The position numbers and the translations under genes were made by a program. Under the pieces are notes generated by a model that was not told the DNA's origin, did no database searches, and saw only the letters and a program-made list of their open reading frames with translations. 64,000 nt of DNA, from assembly GCA_002399815.1 (NCBI GenBank), contig DHEJ01000020.1, positions 44,261-108,260 on the forward strand, written 5' to 3'. Within the stretch, counting starts at the first letter, position 1. Every line of letters starts with the position of its first letter. Of the stretch, positions 13,528 to 21,129 are shown piece after piece. Source of the stretch: Acholeplasmataceae bacterium UBA4853. Lineage in GTDB: Bacteria; Bacillota_I; Bacilli_A; Acholeplasmatales; Acholeplasmataceae.

Positions 13528-15702
13528 ATGAATGAATTATTAGTATTAGAGGTTTCTAAAGACCTCAAATTACCAACTTCAAAAGTAAAGGTTGTACTTG
13601 ATTTACTTGAAGATGGAGCAACAATTCCATTTATTGCCAGATACCGTAAAGAAATGACCGGTGGTATGGATGAAGAACAAATATTTTCAATCAATCAAGC
13701 ATTTGAGTATGCTAAGAATTTACATAAACGTAAAGAAGATGTGATTAGATTAATTGATGAAAAGAAAATGTTGACTAAAGAATTAGAAACAGAAATTCTT
13801 AATGCAACAAAATTAGTAGAAGTTGAAGACTTATATCGTCCATTTAAAGAAAAGAAGAAAACAAAAGCAACAGAAGCAATGGCAAAAGGTTTAGAACCAC
13901 TTGCATTATTCTTACTTTCATTTCCAAATTTAGATATTGAAGCAGAGGCTAAAAATTATGTAAATGATACAGTTACTAGCGTTGAAGAAGCCTTAGAAGG
14001 TGCTAAATATATTGTTGCTGAACGTATTTCTGATGATGCAACTTACCGTAAGGTTTTAAGAGATTACCTCTTTAAAAACGGTCTTATTATGACTTCTTTG
14101 AAAAAAGAAGGTAAGATGATTGATGAAAAGGGTGTTTATGAAATCTATTATGATTATAAACAACCTATTACTAAGATTAAGCCGCATCAAGTTTTAGCGA
14201 TTAACCGTGCTGAAACTGAAAAAGTTATTACAGTAAAACTTGATGGTACTAAAGATGGTATGATTGCTTATTTAACTAAAGAAGTTATTAAAAAAGAATC
14301 AAATGCAAATCCATATTTATTATCAGCGATTGAAGATTCATTAAAACGTTTAATTTTCCCTTCAATTGAAAGAGAAATTAGAAGTGAATTATCAGATAAA
14401 GCAGAAGATCAAGCAATTGAAGTATTTGCAGATAATTTAAGTAAATTACTCTTACAACCACCTTTAAAGGGTAAAGTGATCTTAGGTGTTGACCCAGCGT
14501 TTAGAACGGGTTGTAAGTGGTGTATTGTTGATGCTACCGGTCAAGTACTTGAAAAGGGGGTTATTTATCCTCATGAAAAGTCAACAGGTGGTAAAGCGGA
14601 TAAGGATTTAGTCTTTGAAGCTGAATTAAAGATTAAAGTACTATATGTCAAATATAAATTTGAACTCGTAGCTATTGGTAATGGTACAGCATCAAGAGAA
14701 ACTGAAACATTTATTTCTAGAGTTTTAAGAGAAAAGAATTTAGATGCTAAATATGTTATAGTCAATGAAGCTGGAGCATCAGTTTATTCTGCAAGTGATG
14801 TTGCAAGAGAAGAGTTTCCAGATTATTCAGTTGAAGAGCGTAGTGCAGCAAGTATTGCAAGACGTCTACAAGACCCACTTGCAGAACTTGTTAAAATCGA
14901 TCCTAAATCGATTGGGGTTGGTCAATATCAACATGATGTTCAACCTAAGAAAATGGATGATACATTAAACTTTGTTGTTACACAAGTAGTTAACCAAGTT
15001 GGGGTAAATGCCAATACAGCAAGTAAGTCTTTATTAATGTATGTTTCTGGTTTAAGTAAGACAGTTGCTGAAAACTTTGTAAACTACCGTAATCAAGCTG
15101 GTGGATTTAAATCACGTGAAGATATCTTAAAGGTTCCTAAATTAGGACCTAAAGCGTATGAACAAGCAGTTGGGTTCTTAAGAATTCCAGAATCCAATGA
15201 AGTACTTGATCAAACTTCAATTCACCCTGAAAGCTATGAACTAGCAAGACAAGTTATGAAGAAATTGTCAATTAGTCCAGAAGATATTGGAAAAGCAAGT
15301 ATCCGTTTATGGACTGAAAATATTGATAGAGCTAAAACAGCTAAAGAATTAAATACAGATATTTATACACTGGATTTAATTTTAGATGCATTTGTTCAAC
15401 CATTAAGAGACCCACGTGATGAATATGCTCAACCTATTTTAAAATCTGATGTTTTAACGATTGAAGATCTACAAATTGGTATGGAGTTAGAAGGTACAGT
15501 AAGAAATGTTACAGATTTTGGTGCATTTGTCGATATTGGACTTAAAAATGATGGGTTAGTACATATCTCTAAACTGTCAAAACAATTCATTAAACATCCA
15601 AAAGATGTTGTCTCAGTTGGTCAAATCGTTACTGTTTGGGTATTAAATATTGATCTAGCTAAACAAAAAGTTGGATTAACTATGATTAATACTGTAAATT
15701 AA
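13528..15702 (+). CDS. tex: Tex family RNA-binding transcription protein
   Basis: Tex is a conserved nucleic-acid-binding protein linked to transcription. The 724-residue product has the N-terminal helical region with PFIARYRKEMTGGMDEEQ, a YqgF-like RNase H fold (VILGVDPAFRTGCKWCIVD to about residue 450), helix-hairpin-helix repeats (GLSKTVAENFVNYR; VPKLGPKAYEQAVGFLRI), and a C-terminal S1 domain (GMELEGTVRNVTDFGAFVDI). Domain order and length are normal. The ATG follows AAAGGAG by about 7 bases. Its 3' end is followed closely by the tRNA promoter. Confidence 0.95.
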   Translation: MNELLVLEVSKDLKLPTSKVKVVLDLLEDGATIPFIARYRKEMTGGMDEEQIFSINQAFEYAKNLHKRKEDVIRLIDEKKMLTKELETEILNATKLVEVEDLYRPFKEKKKTKATEAMAKGLEPLALFLLSFPNLDIEAEAKNYVNDTVTSVEEALEGAKYIVAERISDDATYRKVLRDYLFKNGLIMTSLKKEGKMIDEKGVYEIYYDYKQPITKIKPHQVLAINRAETEKVITVKLDGTKDGMIAYLTKEVIKKESNANPYLLSAIEDSLKRLIFPSIEREIRSELSDKAEDQAIEVFADNLSKLLLQPPLKGKVILGVDPAFRTGCKWCIVDATGQVLEKGVIYPHEKSTGGKADKDLVFEAELKIKVLYVKYKFELVAIGNGTASRETETFISRVLREKNLDAKYVIVNEAGASVYSASDVAREEFPDYSVEERSAASIARRLQDPLAELVKIDPKSIGVGQYQHDVQPKKMDDTLNFVVTQVVNQVGVNANTASKSLLMYVSGLSKTVAENFVNYRNQAGGFKSREDILKVPKLGPKAYEQAVGFLRIPESNEVLDQTSIHPESYELARQVMKKLSISPEDIGKASIRLWTENIDRAKTAKELNTDIYTLDLILDAFVQPLRDPRDEYAQPILKSDVLTIEDLQIGMELEGTVRNVTDFGAFVDIGLKNDGLVHISKLSKQFIKHPKDVVSVGQIVTVWVLNIDLAKQKVGLTMINTVN

Positions 15703-15705
15703 CAA

Positions 15706-15734
15706 TTGACTTTAAAATTAAAATAAGTTAATAT
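15706..15734 (+). promoter_or_regulatory. Promoter of the tRNA-Ser/tRNA-Glu unit
   Basis: TTGACT (15706-15711) lies 17 bases before TAATAT (15729-15734); an alternative TATAAT at 15732-15737 would give a 20-base spacer. A small hairpin starts right after it. Confidence 0.55.
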
Positions 15735-15740
15735 AATAAG

Positions 15741-15759
15741 GCACGAATAAAATTCGTGC
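15741..15759 (+). other. Hairpin in the tRNA leader
   Basis: GCACGAA (15741-15747), loop TAAAA and TTCGTGC (15753-15759) form a perfect 7-bp stem. The downstream T-run is only three bases, so it is a weak terminator for tex at best. It could also be a processing or leader hairpin of the tRNA transcript. Confidence 0.45.
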
Positions 15760-15767
15760 TTTAAGAC

Positions 15768-15858
15768 GGAGTGATACTCAAGAGGTCGAAGAGGGCGCAC
15801 TGCTAACGCGTTAGACGGGTAAAACCGTGCGAGGGTTCAAATCCCTCTCGCTCCGCCA
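15768..15858 (+). tRNA. tRNA-Ser(GCT)
   Basis: The acceptor stem GGAGTGA pairs with TCGCTCC, CCA is encoded, and a long variable arm (TTAGACGGGTAAAACCGTGC) marks a serine tRNA. The anticodon loop CTGCTAA gives anticodon GCT (codons AGC/AGT). The T arm is GAGGG-TTCAAAT-CCCTC. The pair closing the anticodon loop is an A-C mismatch. Confidence 0.93.
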
Positions 15859-15862
15859 TGAT

Positions 15863-15938
15863 GGCCCGTTGGAGAAACGGTTAACTCACATGCCTTTCAC
15901 GCATGCATTCACGGGTTCAAATCCCGTACGGGTCACCA
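15863..15938 (+). tRNA. tRNA-Glu(TTC)
   Basis: This is a 76-base tRNA starting GGCCCGTTGGAGAAACGG, with anticodon loop CTTTCAC (anticodon TTC), T arm ACGGG-TTCAAAT-CCCGT and acceptor ACGGGTC-ACCA. It is very close to the Bacillus tRNA-Glu sequence and lies 4 bases after tRNA-Ser. Confidence 0.95.
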
Positions 15939-15954
15939 ATAAAAACATGAAATG

Positions 15955-15982
15955 CTCTTCTCACAAATGGGAAGAGTTTTTT
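15955..15982 (+). terminator. Terminator of the tRNA operon
   Basis: CTCTTCTC (15955-15962), loop ACAAAT and GGGAAGAG (15969-15976) form an 8-bp stem with one T-G pair, followed by six T. Confidence 0.85.
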
Positions 15983-16061
15983 ATAATTTCATATATAGTT
16001 TTTAATCTATCCACTCACAAAAGTAAACGTAAAATATATACACTCACCATCAATCTATGAA

Positions 16062-16085
16062 AAAACCACCGACAAAGGTGGTTTT
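16062..16085. terminator. Second hairpin terminator, stronger on the minus strand
   Basis: AAAACCACC (16062-16070) and GGTGGTTTT (16077-16085) form a 9-bp stem. Read on the minus strand it ends in an uninterrupted T-run, so it would stop transcription arriving from the right, where a transposase remnant lies on that strand. Confidence 0.6.
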
Positions 16086-16091
16086 ATGCTA

Positions 16092-16117
16092 GTGGGTTCA
16101 AACCCCATATGGGCGAA
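16092..16117 (+). pseudogene. tRNA 3' remnant (T arm and part of acceptor)
   Basis: GTGGG-TTCAAAC-CCCAT is a well-formed T arm followed by ATGGGCG, which looks like the 3' acceptor strand of a tRNA. There is no CCA and no 5' part upstream. It differs from the intact tRNA-Glu just before it. Confidence 0.4.
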
Positions 16118-16128
16118 GTTAGGCGGAC

Positions 16129-16233
16129 TTATTCAATTTTTAAACTTTCTGGTAACGTGTTTGAATAGGGTGTTAAATCCTTCATATCAATTTTATTGAT
16201 GTTTTCTAAAACATACATCAAATATTTTTTGTC
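16129..16233 (-). pseudogene. C-terminal remnant of a transposase (IS66-like)
   Basis: The minus strand encodes a 34-residue tail beginning DKKYLMYVLENINKID and ending SNTLPESLKIE before a TAA at 16129-16131. The pattern (YLxYVLE..., a short Asp/Leu stretch, then PxSxxLPE near the end) resembles the C-terminus of IS66-family transposases. A stop lies directly upstream and no longer frame continues, so this is a fragment. The family label rests on remembered patterns only. Confidence 0.4.
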
Positions 16234-16370
16234 TTAAATATAAGAATTAGGGTGGTTATTAGAAATATATTTATTTTATACGTAATTAAATTTACATGTT
16301 AAAATGGAATGTAGAGACTATCTAATATTTCAATGATTTAAGTTAATAGATTTGAAGGGGGATTTAAAAA
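16234..16370. other. Intergenic region before the DUF2130 gene
   Basis: This is AT-rich sequence without a recognisable gene. A -10-like TTAAAAT near 16298 and the ribosome site GAAGGGGGA near 16353 serve the gene starting at 16371. Confidence 0.4.
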
Positions 16371-17654
16371 ATGAATGAAATCAAGTGTCCACATTGTGGA
16401 AAGGTCTTTACTGTAGATCAATCAAGTTATGCAGAAATACTTTCTCAAGTAAAAAACGATGCTTTTAAAGAAGAGGTTCATGATCGATTAGAACAACTTA
16501 AACTTACCCATCTTAAAGATCTTGAAGCTAAAGAATTATTAATCAAACAACAGATGCAAGAAAAGCTTTTAACTAAAGAAAACGAATTAAGTTTACTTAA
16601 AAAAGAAATTACTGCAAATGCTCAAACAAAACAACTTGCTGTTTTAGAAGTTGAAAGTAAGTTAAAGGATACCATTAATAAAAAGGAACAAGAAAAACAA
16701 GCCTTAGAATCTAAGTTGGTTCTTTTAACTAAAGAAATGCAGTTAAAGATTTCTGAAGAGTTAGCCATCAAGGAACAAAAACTCTTAGAACTATCCAGTA
16801 AGTTAGAAATAGAAAAGAAACAAGCGGAATTAGAAAAACAAACTTTAAAGGATAGTTATTTAACTCAGCTTAAACATAAAGATGAAGAGATTGAAAGATA
16901 TAAAGATTTTAAATTGAAACAATCAACTAAGATGCTTGGTGAAACACTTGAACAACACTGTGAAATTGAATTTAACCGGATTAGAATGACAGCATTTCCA
17001 AATGCTAGTTTTGAAAAGGATAATGATGCGAAAACTGGTTCTAAAGGGGATTTTATTTTTAGAGAGTATGATCAAAACGGTGTTGAAATCATTTCAATTA
17101 TGTTTGAAATGAAAAATGAAGGTGATGAAACTTTAACTAAGAAGAAGAATGAAGCATTCTTTAAAGAATTAGATAAAGACCGTAATGAAAAGAAATGTGA
17201 GTATGCTGTTTTAGTTACGCTACTTGAAATTGATAATGAATTATATAATACGGGTATTGTTGATGTGTCTTATCTGTATCCTAAGATGTATGTCATTAGA
17301 CCACAGTTTTTCATTCCAATCATCTCATTATTAAGAAATGCCGCTTTAAATGCATTAAGCTTCAAACAAGAAGCTGCACTTATGAAACAACAAAATATTG
17401 ATGTGACTCAATTTGAAGATGAATTAAATAACTTTAAAACTGGTTTTGCTAGAAACTATCAACTAGCAAGTGATAAGTTTAAAAAAGCGATTGAAGAGAT
17501 TGATAAAACCATTGATCATCTTCAAAAAACTAAGGATGCTTTATTGTCTAGTGAGAATAATTTAAGACTAGCAAATAATAAAGCAGATGAATTAACAATT
17601 AAAAAATTAACAAAGAATAATGAAACCATGAAAGAAAAATTTGGAATCAAATAA
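16371..17654 (+). CDS. DUF2130 family protein with N-terminal zinc ribbon and coiled coil
   Basis: The 427-residue protein starts with a half zinc ribbon (IKCPHCGKVF), continues with about 150 residues of Lys/Glu/Gln-rich coiled coil (residues about 30-185), then the DUF2130 domain: EIEFNRIRMTAFPNASFEKDND, SIMFEMKNEGDETLTKKKNE, EKKCEYAVLVTLLE and VIRPQFFIPIISLLRNAA. A second short coiled coil ends the protein. The function of DUF2130 is unknown; the GDFIF...FEMKNE pattern recalls nuclease-like folds, but that is inference. It is a single-gene unit with a strong ribosome site and its own terminator. Confidence 0.85.
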   Translation: MNEIKCPHCGKVFTVDQSSYAEILSQVKNDAFKEEVHDRLEQLKLTHLKDLEAKELLIKQQMQEKLLTKENELSLLKKEITANAQTKQLAVLEVESKLKDTINKKEQEKQALESKLVLLTKEMQLKISEELAIKEQKLLELSSKLEIEKKQAELEKQTLKDSYLTQLKHKDEEIERYKDFKLKQSTKMLGETLEQHCEIEFNRIRMTAFPNASFEKDNDAKTGSKGDFIFREYDQNGVEIISIMFEMKNEGDETLTKKKNEAFFKELDKDRNEKKCEYAVLVTLLEIDNELYNTGIVDVSYLYPKMYVIRPQFFIPIISLLRNAALNALSFKQEAALMKQQNIDVTQFEDELNNFKTGFARNYQLASDKFKKAIEEIDKTIDHLQKTKDALLSSENNLRLANNKADELTIKKLTKNNETMKEKFGIK

Positions 17655-17736
17655 AATAGAGTCAAATTGATTGAACTATGTTTAAATATTTGTTAGAATG
17701 TTTAAACGAAAAGGGAATCTACTTTGAATTTAGATG

Positions 17737-17775
17737 ACCCTTAAGAAGATTCTTTCTTCTTAAGGGTTATTATTT
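17737..17775 (+). terminator. Terminator after the DUF2130 gene
   Basis: A 13-bp perfect stem, ACCCTTAAGAAGA (17737-17749) with TCTTCTTAAGGGT (17755-17767), is followed by TATTATTTT. Confidence 0.8.
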
Positions 17776-17802
17776 TCTATGATTAACAAGAAGGAGTAAA
17801 GA

Positions 17803-18795
17803 ATGACATACGTATTAAATATTTTGATTTTGGTTATCGGGTTTTTATTTTTGGTTAAGGGTGCTGACTTCTTTGTTGATAATTCATCTAAAATAGCTAG
17901 AAAGTTTCATATCTCACCACTGGTTATTGGGTTAACATTAGTAGCTTTTGGTACATCACTGCCTGAACTGGCAGTGAGTTTTATTGCTTCCTTAACGGTT
18001 GAACCAGGAGCAACTGCAGATATTGCTATGGGTAATGTGATTGGATCTAATATTGTGAATATTACATTAATCCTAGGTTTAACAGCAATCGTTAAACCAG
18101 TGTTTGTTGCTAAAAGCATGTATCTAAAAGAATTTTTATTTTTGATTGTTTCATCGGTTGTACTAATTGTGTTTGCATTATTTTTCCAAATGGATCAACA
18201 AATTGTATGGTGGGAAGCACTCATTTTATTAGCAGTATTTATGTATTATATTTGGGTAATGATTAAAACCGGAAAAGTGGAAGAAGAAGTTTCACTACCT
18301 GAACCAGTCAATATGAAAAAAGCATTACTATTTGTCTTATTAGGTCTTATTGGTGTAACAGCAGGTGGATATATGGTCACTTATGGTGCACAAGAGATTG
18401 CTGTTGATGTTTTAGTAGATATCTTTAATGTGGATACATCTAAAGCTATTACATTAATTGGTTTAACCATTGTTGCTGTTGGAACTTCTTTACCTGAAAT
18501 GGTAACCTCCGTGGTTGCAGCTAAAAAAGGTGAAAATGATATTGCATTTGGTAATTTAGTTGGATCAAATATTTTTAATTTATTATTTATTTTAGGGTTA
18601 TCTGGTGTTGTAACTACATTAGGTATTAATTATGATGTATTTATTGATATGTGGATTCTATTAGGTATTACATTGATTGTATTAGCATTTGCTATGAGTG
18701 GAAAACATGTAACTAAAAAAGAAGGTATTATCCTCGTATTAATTTATATAGCATATGTTGTTTATATTTGTTTACGTGCATTTAACCTATTCTAA
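17803..18795 (+). CDS. Calcium/sodium antiporter (CaCA family, YrbG-like)
   Basis: The 330-residue membrane protein has two inverted halves, each carrying the alpha-repeat of cation/Ca2+ exchangers: GTSLPELAVSFIA with GNVIGSNIVNI in the first half, and GTSLPEMVTSVVAAKKGEND with FGNLVGSNIFNLL in the second. About ten hydrophobic segments are visible. It probably expels calcium (or another cation) in exchange for sodium or protons. The ATG at 17803 follows AAGGAG by 7 bases. It appears to be a single-gene unit. Confidence 0.92.
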   Translation: MTYVLNILILVIGFLFLVKGADFFVDNSSKIARKFHISPLVIGLTLVAFGTSLPELAVSFIASLTVEPGATADIAMGNVIGSNIVNITLILGLTAIVKPVFVAKSMYLKEFLFLIVSSVVLIVFALFFQMDQQIVWWEALILLAVFMYYIWVMIKTGKVEEEVSLPEPVNMKKALLFVLLGLIGVTAGGYMVTYGAQEIAVDVLVDIFNVDTSKAITLIGLTIVAVGTSLPEMVTSVVAAKKGENDIAFGNLVGSNIFNLLFILGLSGVVTTLGINYDVFIDMWILLGITLIVLAFAMSGKHVTKKEGIILVLIYIAYVVYICLRAFNLF

Positions 18796-18837
18796 TTTTA
18801 TAGATTAAATTGAAATTTATATAGAGTATAAAATGAT

Positions 18838-18925
18838 ATGATACCTCTAAAGTAGACACAGGAAATAATATTAAGATAAATATATTATTACTGTTAATAC
18901 TTGGAGGTATTTTATTTTTTATATC
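18838..18925 (+). repeat. Possible IS3-family left-end remnant / long-range hairpin
   Basis: ATACCTC near 18840 can pair with GAGGTAT near 18905-18911, followed by TTTATTTTTT, so the region may act as a terminator for the exchanger gene. The sequence CCTCTAAAGTAGACACAGG also resembles the terminal repeat of IS3/IS150-type elements, followed by a GGAGG ribosome site but no transposase reading frame. Both readings are tentative. Confidence 0.3.
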
Positions 18926-19003
18926 GTAAAAATTGATTAAGCATCTCATAAAATAAATTAAAAATAATTCAATATAATAAAGCATATACGAGGAGGTAAG
19001 TCT

Positions 19004-19045
19004 ATGAATAAAATAGTGATTCATCAAACCATCAACAAAGATTGA
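19004..19045 (+). pseudogene. Orphan 5' end of an SRPBCC-type gene (13 codons)
   Basis: A strong ribosome site, GAGGAGG, 7 bases upstream drives an ATG that reads MNKIVIHQTINKD and stops. This looks like the opening strand of SRPBCC/AHSA1 proteins, which often begin in this way. The rest of such a protein lies about 940 bases downstream in a gene with a foreign N-terminus, so I read this as a detached 5' end. Confidence 0.45.
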
Positions 19046-19059
19046 TGGTAGCATATAAT
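19043..19059 (+). repeat. 17-bp direct repeat, copy 1
   Basis: TGATGGTAGCATATAAT is identical to 19971-19987. The copies flank the nucleotidyltransferase gene and the start of the chimeric gene. Confidence 0.85.
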
Positions 19060-19116
19060 TAGTACAAGTTAAAAGTAGAGAGTTCATGGAAAAATAAAAA
19101 CAAAAGGAAAAATATA

Positions 19117-19860
19117 ATGAATCCACTCATACAAAGAATGAATGAAATTTCAAATCACTTAAAGCAATTCAAAGAAGTTAAATGTTTATTGGGATTAGGT
19201 AGTTTATCTGAAGTTTCTAGATTAGATGAATATTCAGACTTGGATTTTTTTCTAATTGTTGAAAATGATTATAAAGAAAAGTATATAGATGATTTATCTT
19301 GGTTAAGGGTAAAACCAATCGTTTTTCAATTTAAAAACTCAAATGATGGCCATAAAATCTTATATGAAGATGGTATATATGCAGAGTTTGCAGTATTTAC
19401 AGCGGCTGAAATTATACAAGCTAAGTTTAGTGAAGGTAGGGTTTATTACAACACAGAAGACTTTGATTTAGATTTGATTAGACCAAGACATACCCCATTA
19501 GTAAAACCAGTCAATATTGAATATCATGTAAATGAAGCTTTAACAAATCTTTTCATTGGTCTAAAAAGGATGCAACGAGGTGAACTATCTAACGCGACAA
19601 CCTTCATTCAAGTTTATGCATATAATTTAGTTATACCATTGTTAGAAAGAGTTTATGAAAAAAACAATATAGAAAACATAGACTTATATGTTTATGAACG
19701 ACGAATAGAAAAGCATTTTCCAAACGTAGAAAAATTATTAAGTAACATGCGTCAAGGATATTTAAATAATAAAGAATCAGCCAAAGCTATTCTAGATTTC
19801 TTAACTACAAATTTTAAGACGAATGATCAGATTGTATCTAATATTCGTAAGATGTTATAA
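19117..19860 (+). CDS. Nucleotidyltransferase-domain protein
   Basis: The 247-residue protein has the pol-beta nucleotidyltransferase signature near the start: LLGLGSLSEVSRLDEYSDLD, where GS is followed by the paired aspartates of DLD. A third acidic residue is likely in YAEFAVF. The C-terminal half is helical (NEALTNLFIGLKRMQRGE and on), as in small-molecule adenylyltransferases of the aminoglycoside or lincosamide type. A role in modifying a small molecule is plausible; resistance is not shown. The gene lies between two copies of a 17-bp repeat, which suggests it arrived or was moved by recombination. Confidence 0.75.
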   Translation: MNPLIQRMNEISNHLKQFKEVKCLLGLGSLSEVSRLDEYSDLDFFLIVENDYKEKYIDDLSWLRVKPIVFQFKNSNDGHKILYEDGIYAEFAVFTAAEIIQAKFSEGRVYYNTEDFDLDLIRPRHTPLVKPVNIEYHVNEALTNLFIGLKRMQRGELSNATTFIQVYAYNLVIPLLERVYEKNNIENIDLYVYERRIEKHFPNVEKLLSNMRQGYLNNKESAKAILDFLTTNFKTNDQIVSNIRKML

Positions 19861-19888
19861 AAAAGGAAACAAAAAAAAGTTAAAAGAA

Positions 19889-20335
19889 ATGTATAAATTA
19901 TCAAATGGAGTAATGATACCAAAAATAGGATTAGGAACATGGTTAATTGATGATGATATCGTTGAGCAAGTGATGGTAGCATATAATGATTTAAAACATA
20001 TTCAAAAGTGGAACCATGCAAGTGATAATTGGTTTTGTCCTAAAGCAGAAAATAACTTAGTTAAGGGTGGTAAATTTAGTTATACCATGGCAGCTAAAGA
20101 TGGTTCTTTCCAGTTTGATTTTAGTGGTAGTTATGATGTTGTTGAAAAACCTCATAAACTAAACTATCATTTAGATGATAACCGTGAAGTACTAGTAGAT
20201 TTCAAGAAAGAAAATCATACAACTGTAGTCACAATGCATTTTGATCCTGAAACTTCTAACCCGATAGAGTTTCAGAAACAAGGGTGGCAAGCAATCCTTG
20301 ATAATTTCAAGAAGTACTGTGAAGGATTAAAATAA
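19889..20335 (+). CDS. Chimeric ORF: aldo/keto reductase N-terminus joined to SRPBCC (AHSA1-like) domain
   Basis: Residues 1-32 (MYKLSNGVMIPKIGLGTWL and on) are the start of an aldo/keto reductase. From about residue 33 the protein switches to an SRPBCC/AHSA1 domain: KWNHASDNWFCPKAENN, GGKFSYTMAAKDGSFQFDF and a C-terminal GWQAILDNFKKY. The SRPBCC part lacks its own first strand, which may survive at 19004-19045. No strong ribosome site precedes 19889 (only AAAAGAA), so expression is doubtful. The switch lies on or beside the second 17-bp repeat (19971-19987). Best read as a recombination product, possibly non-functional. Confidence 0.65.
   Translation: MYKLSNGVMIPKIGLGTWLIDDDIVEQVMVAYNDLKHIQKWNHASDNWFCPKAENNLVKGGKFSYTMAAKDGSFQFDFSGSYDVVEKPHKLNYHLDDNREVLVDFKKENHTTVVTMHFDPETSNPIEFQKQGWQAILDNFKKYCEGLK
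19971..19987 (+). repeat. 17-bp direct repeat, copy 2
   Basis: This copy is identical to 19043-19059 and lies inside the chimeric gene, at the point where the aldo/keto reductase part changes to SRPBCC. Confidence 0.85.
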
Positions 20336-20439
20336 ATTAAGTTTCAAAAACCAATATATAAAAGCACTAATAATGATCTTTTTATGTTATAGTAGTTTAA
20401 ACAAACAATAAAAAAAATGTCATTAAAAAGGTGTTTATC

Positions 20440-21093
20440 ATGACTGAAACAGATTTATATTTACCATGTAAGGAATTACTAGAATCACTAGGATATGATG
20501 TAAAAGCTGAGGTTGGTCCTGCAGATATTTTAGCTAAGAAAGACGATTATATCGTTATTATAGAATTAAAGCTTAGTATTTCATTAAAGTTAGTCTATCA
20601 GGCAATTGATCGCCAAAAACTTGCAGATAAGGTTTATGTGGCATTACCTAAAAAAGTATTAAATCAGACTAAAGGTAATGTGAAATACTTTATTAATTTA
20701 CTTAAAAGATTAGAAATCGGGTTAATTGCAGTTCATCATACATATGCAGAGGTTATTGTAGAAACTTTCGGGTTTGATTTGGAAAAAAGTATTCGATCAA
20801 GTAAGAAGAAGAAAGAAAAACTATTAAATGAATTTTCTTTACGAAAAAGTGATGAAAACATTGGTGGTTCTAAATCTAAAAAGATTACACATTATAAAGA
20901 GAAAGTTATTGAAATAGCAAAATACTTAAATGAATTTGGTGAAAAATCACCTAAAGAAATTATGTTATATACAGGCTATAAGGATGCACCAAACATATTA
21001 AGAAAAAACTACTACCTATGGTTTTACAATGTTTCAAGAGGACTTTATAAGTTATCTGAAATTGGTATTAAAGACATCAAAGATTATGTATAA
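20440..21093 (+). CDS. DUF2161 family protein, PD-(D/E)XK nuclease fold
   Basis: The 217-residue protein matches DUF2161: ETDLYLPCKELLESLGYDVK at the start, then VGPADILAKKDDYIVIIELKL with the acidic residues and ELK core of the PD-(D/E)XK fold, then VYQAIDRQKLADKVYVALPK. The C-terminus (EKSPKEIMLYTGYKDAPNIL) looks like a small helical DNA-binding or winged-helix unit. The substrate is unknown. ATG 20440 is favoured over the GTG at 20431, because AAAAGGTG then has a 6-base spacing. It is a single-gene unit ending at a bidirectional terminator. Confidence 0.75.
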   Translation: MTETDLYLPCKELLESLGYDVKAEVGPADILAKKDDYIVIIELKLSISLKLVYQAIDRQKLADKVYVALPKKVLNQTKGNVKYFINLLKRLEIGLIAVHHTYAEVIVETFGFDLEKSIRSSKKKKEKLLNEFSLRKSDENIGGSKSKKITHYKEKVIEIAKYLNEFGEKSPKEIMLYTGYKDAPNILRKNYYLWFYNVSRGLYKLSEIGIKDIKDYV

Positions 21094-21096
21094 GAC

Positions 21097-21123
21097 AATA
21101 GCTAACCATCAAGGTTAGCTATT
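21097..21123. terminator. Bidirectional terminator between the DUF2161 gene and trpB
   Basis: An 11-bp perfect stem, AATAGCTAACC with GGTTAGCTATT and loop ATCAA, has A/T-rich tracts on both sides. It lies between convergent genes. Confidence 0.85.
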
Positions 21124-21129
21124 ATTTTA

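Noticed and set aside
15827..16060. A 77-residue plus-strand reading frame
   Set aside because: It runs through the end of tRNA-Ser, all of tRNA-Glu and the terminator; no protein-like composition.
18782..19126. A 114-residue minus-strand reading frame in the gap after the exchanger gene
   Set aside because: Composition is what AT-rich noise gives (Ile/Tyr/Phe/Asn), there is no ribosome site, and it overlaps the nucleotidyltransferase start.
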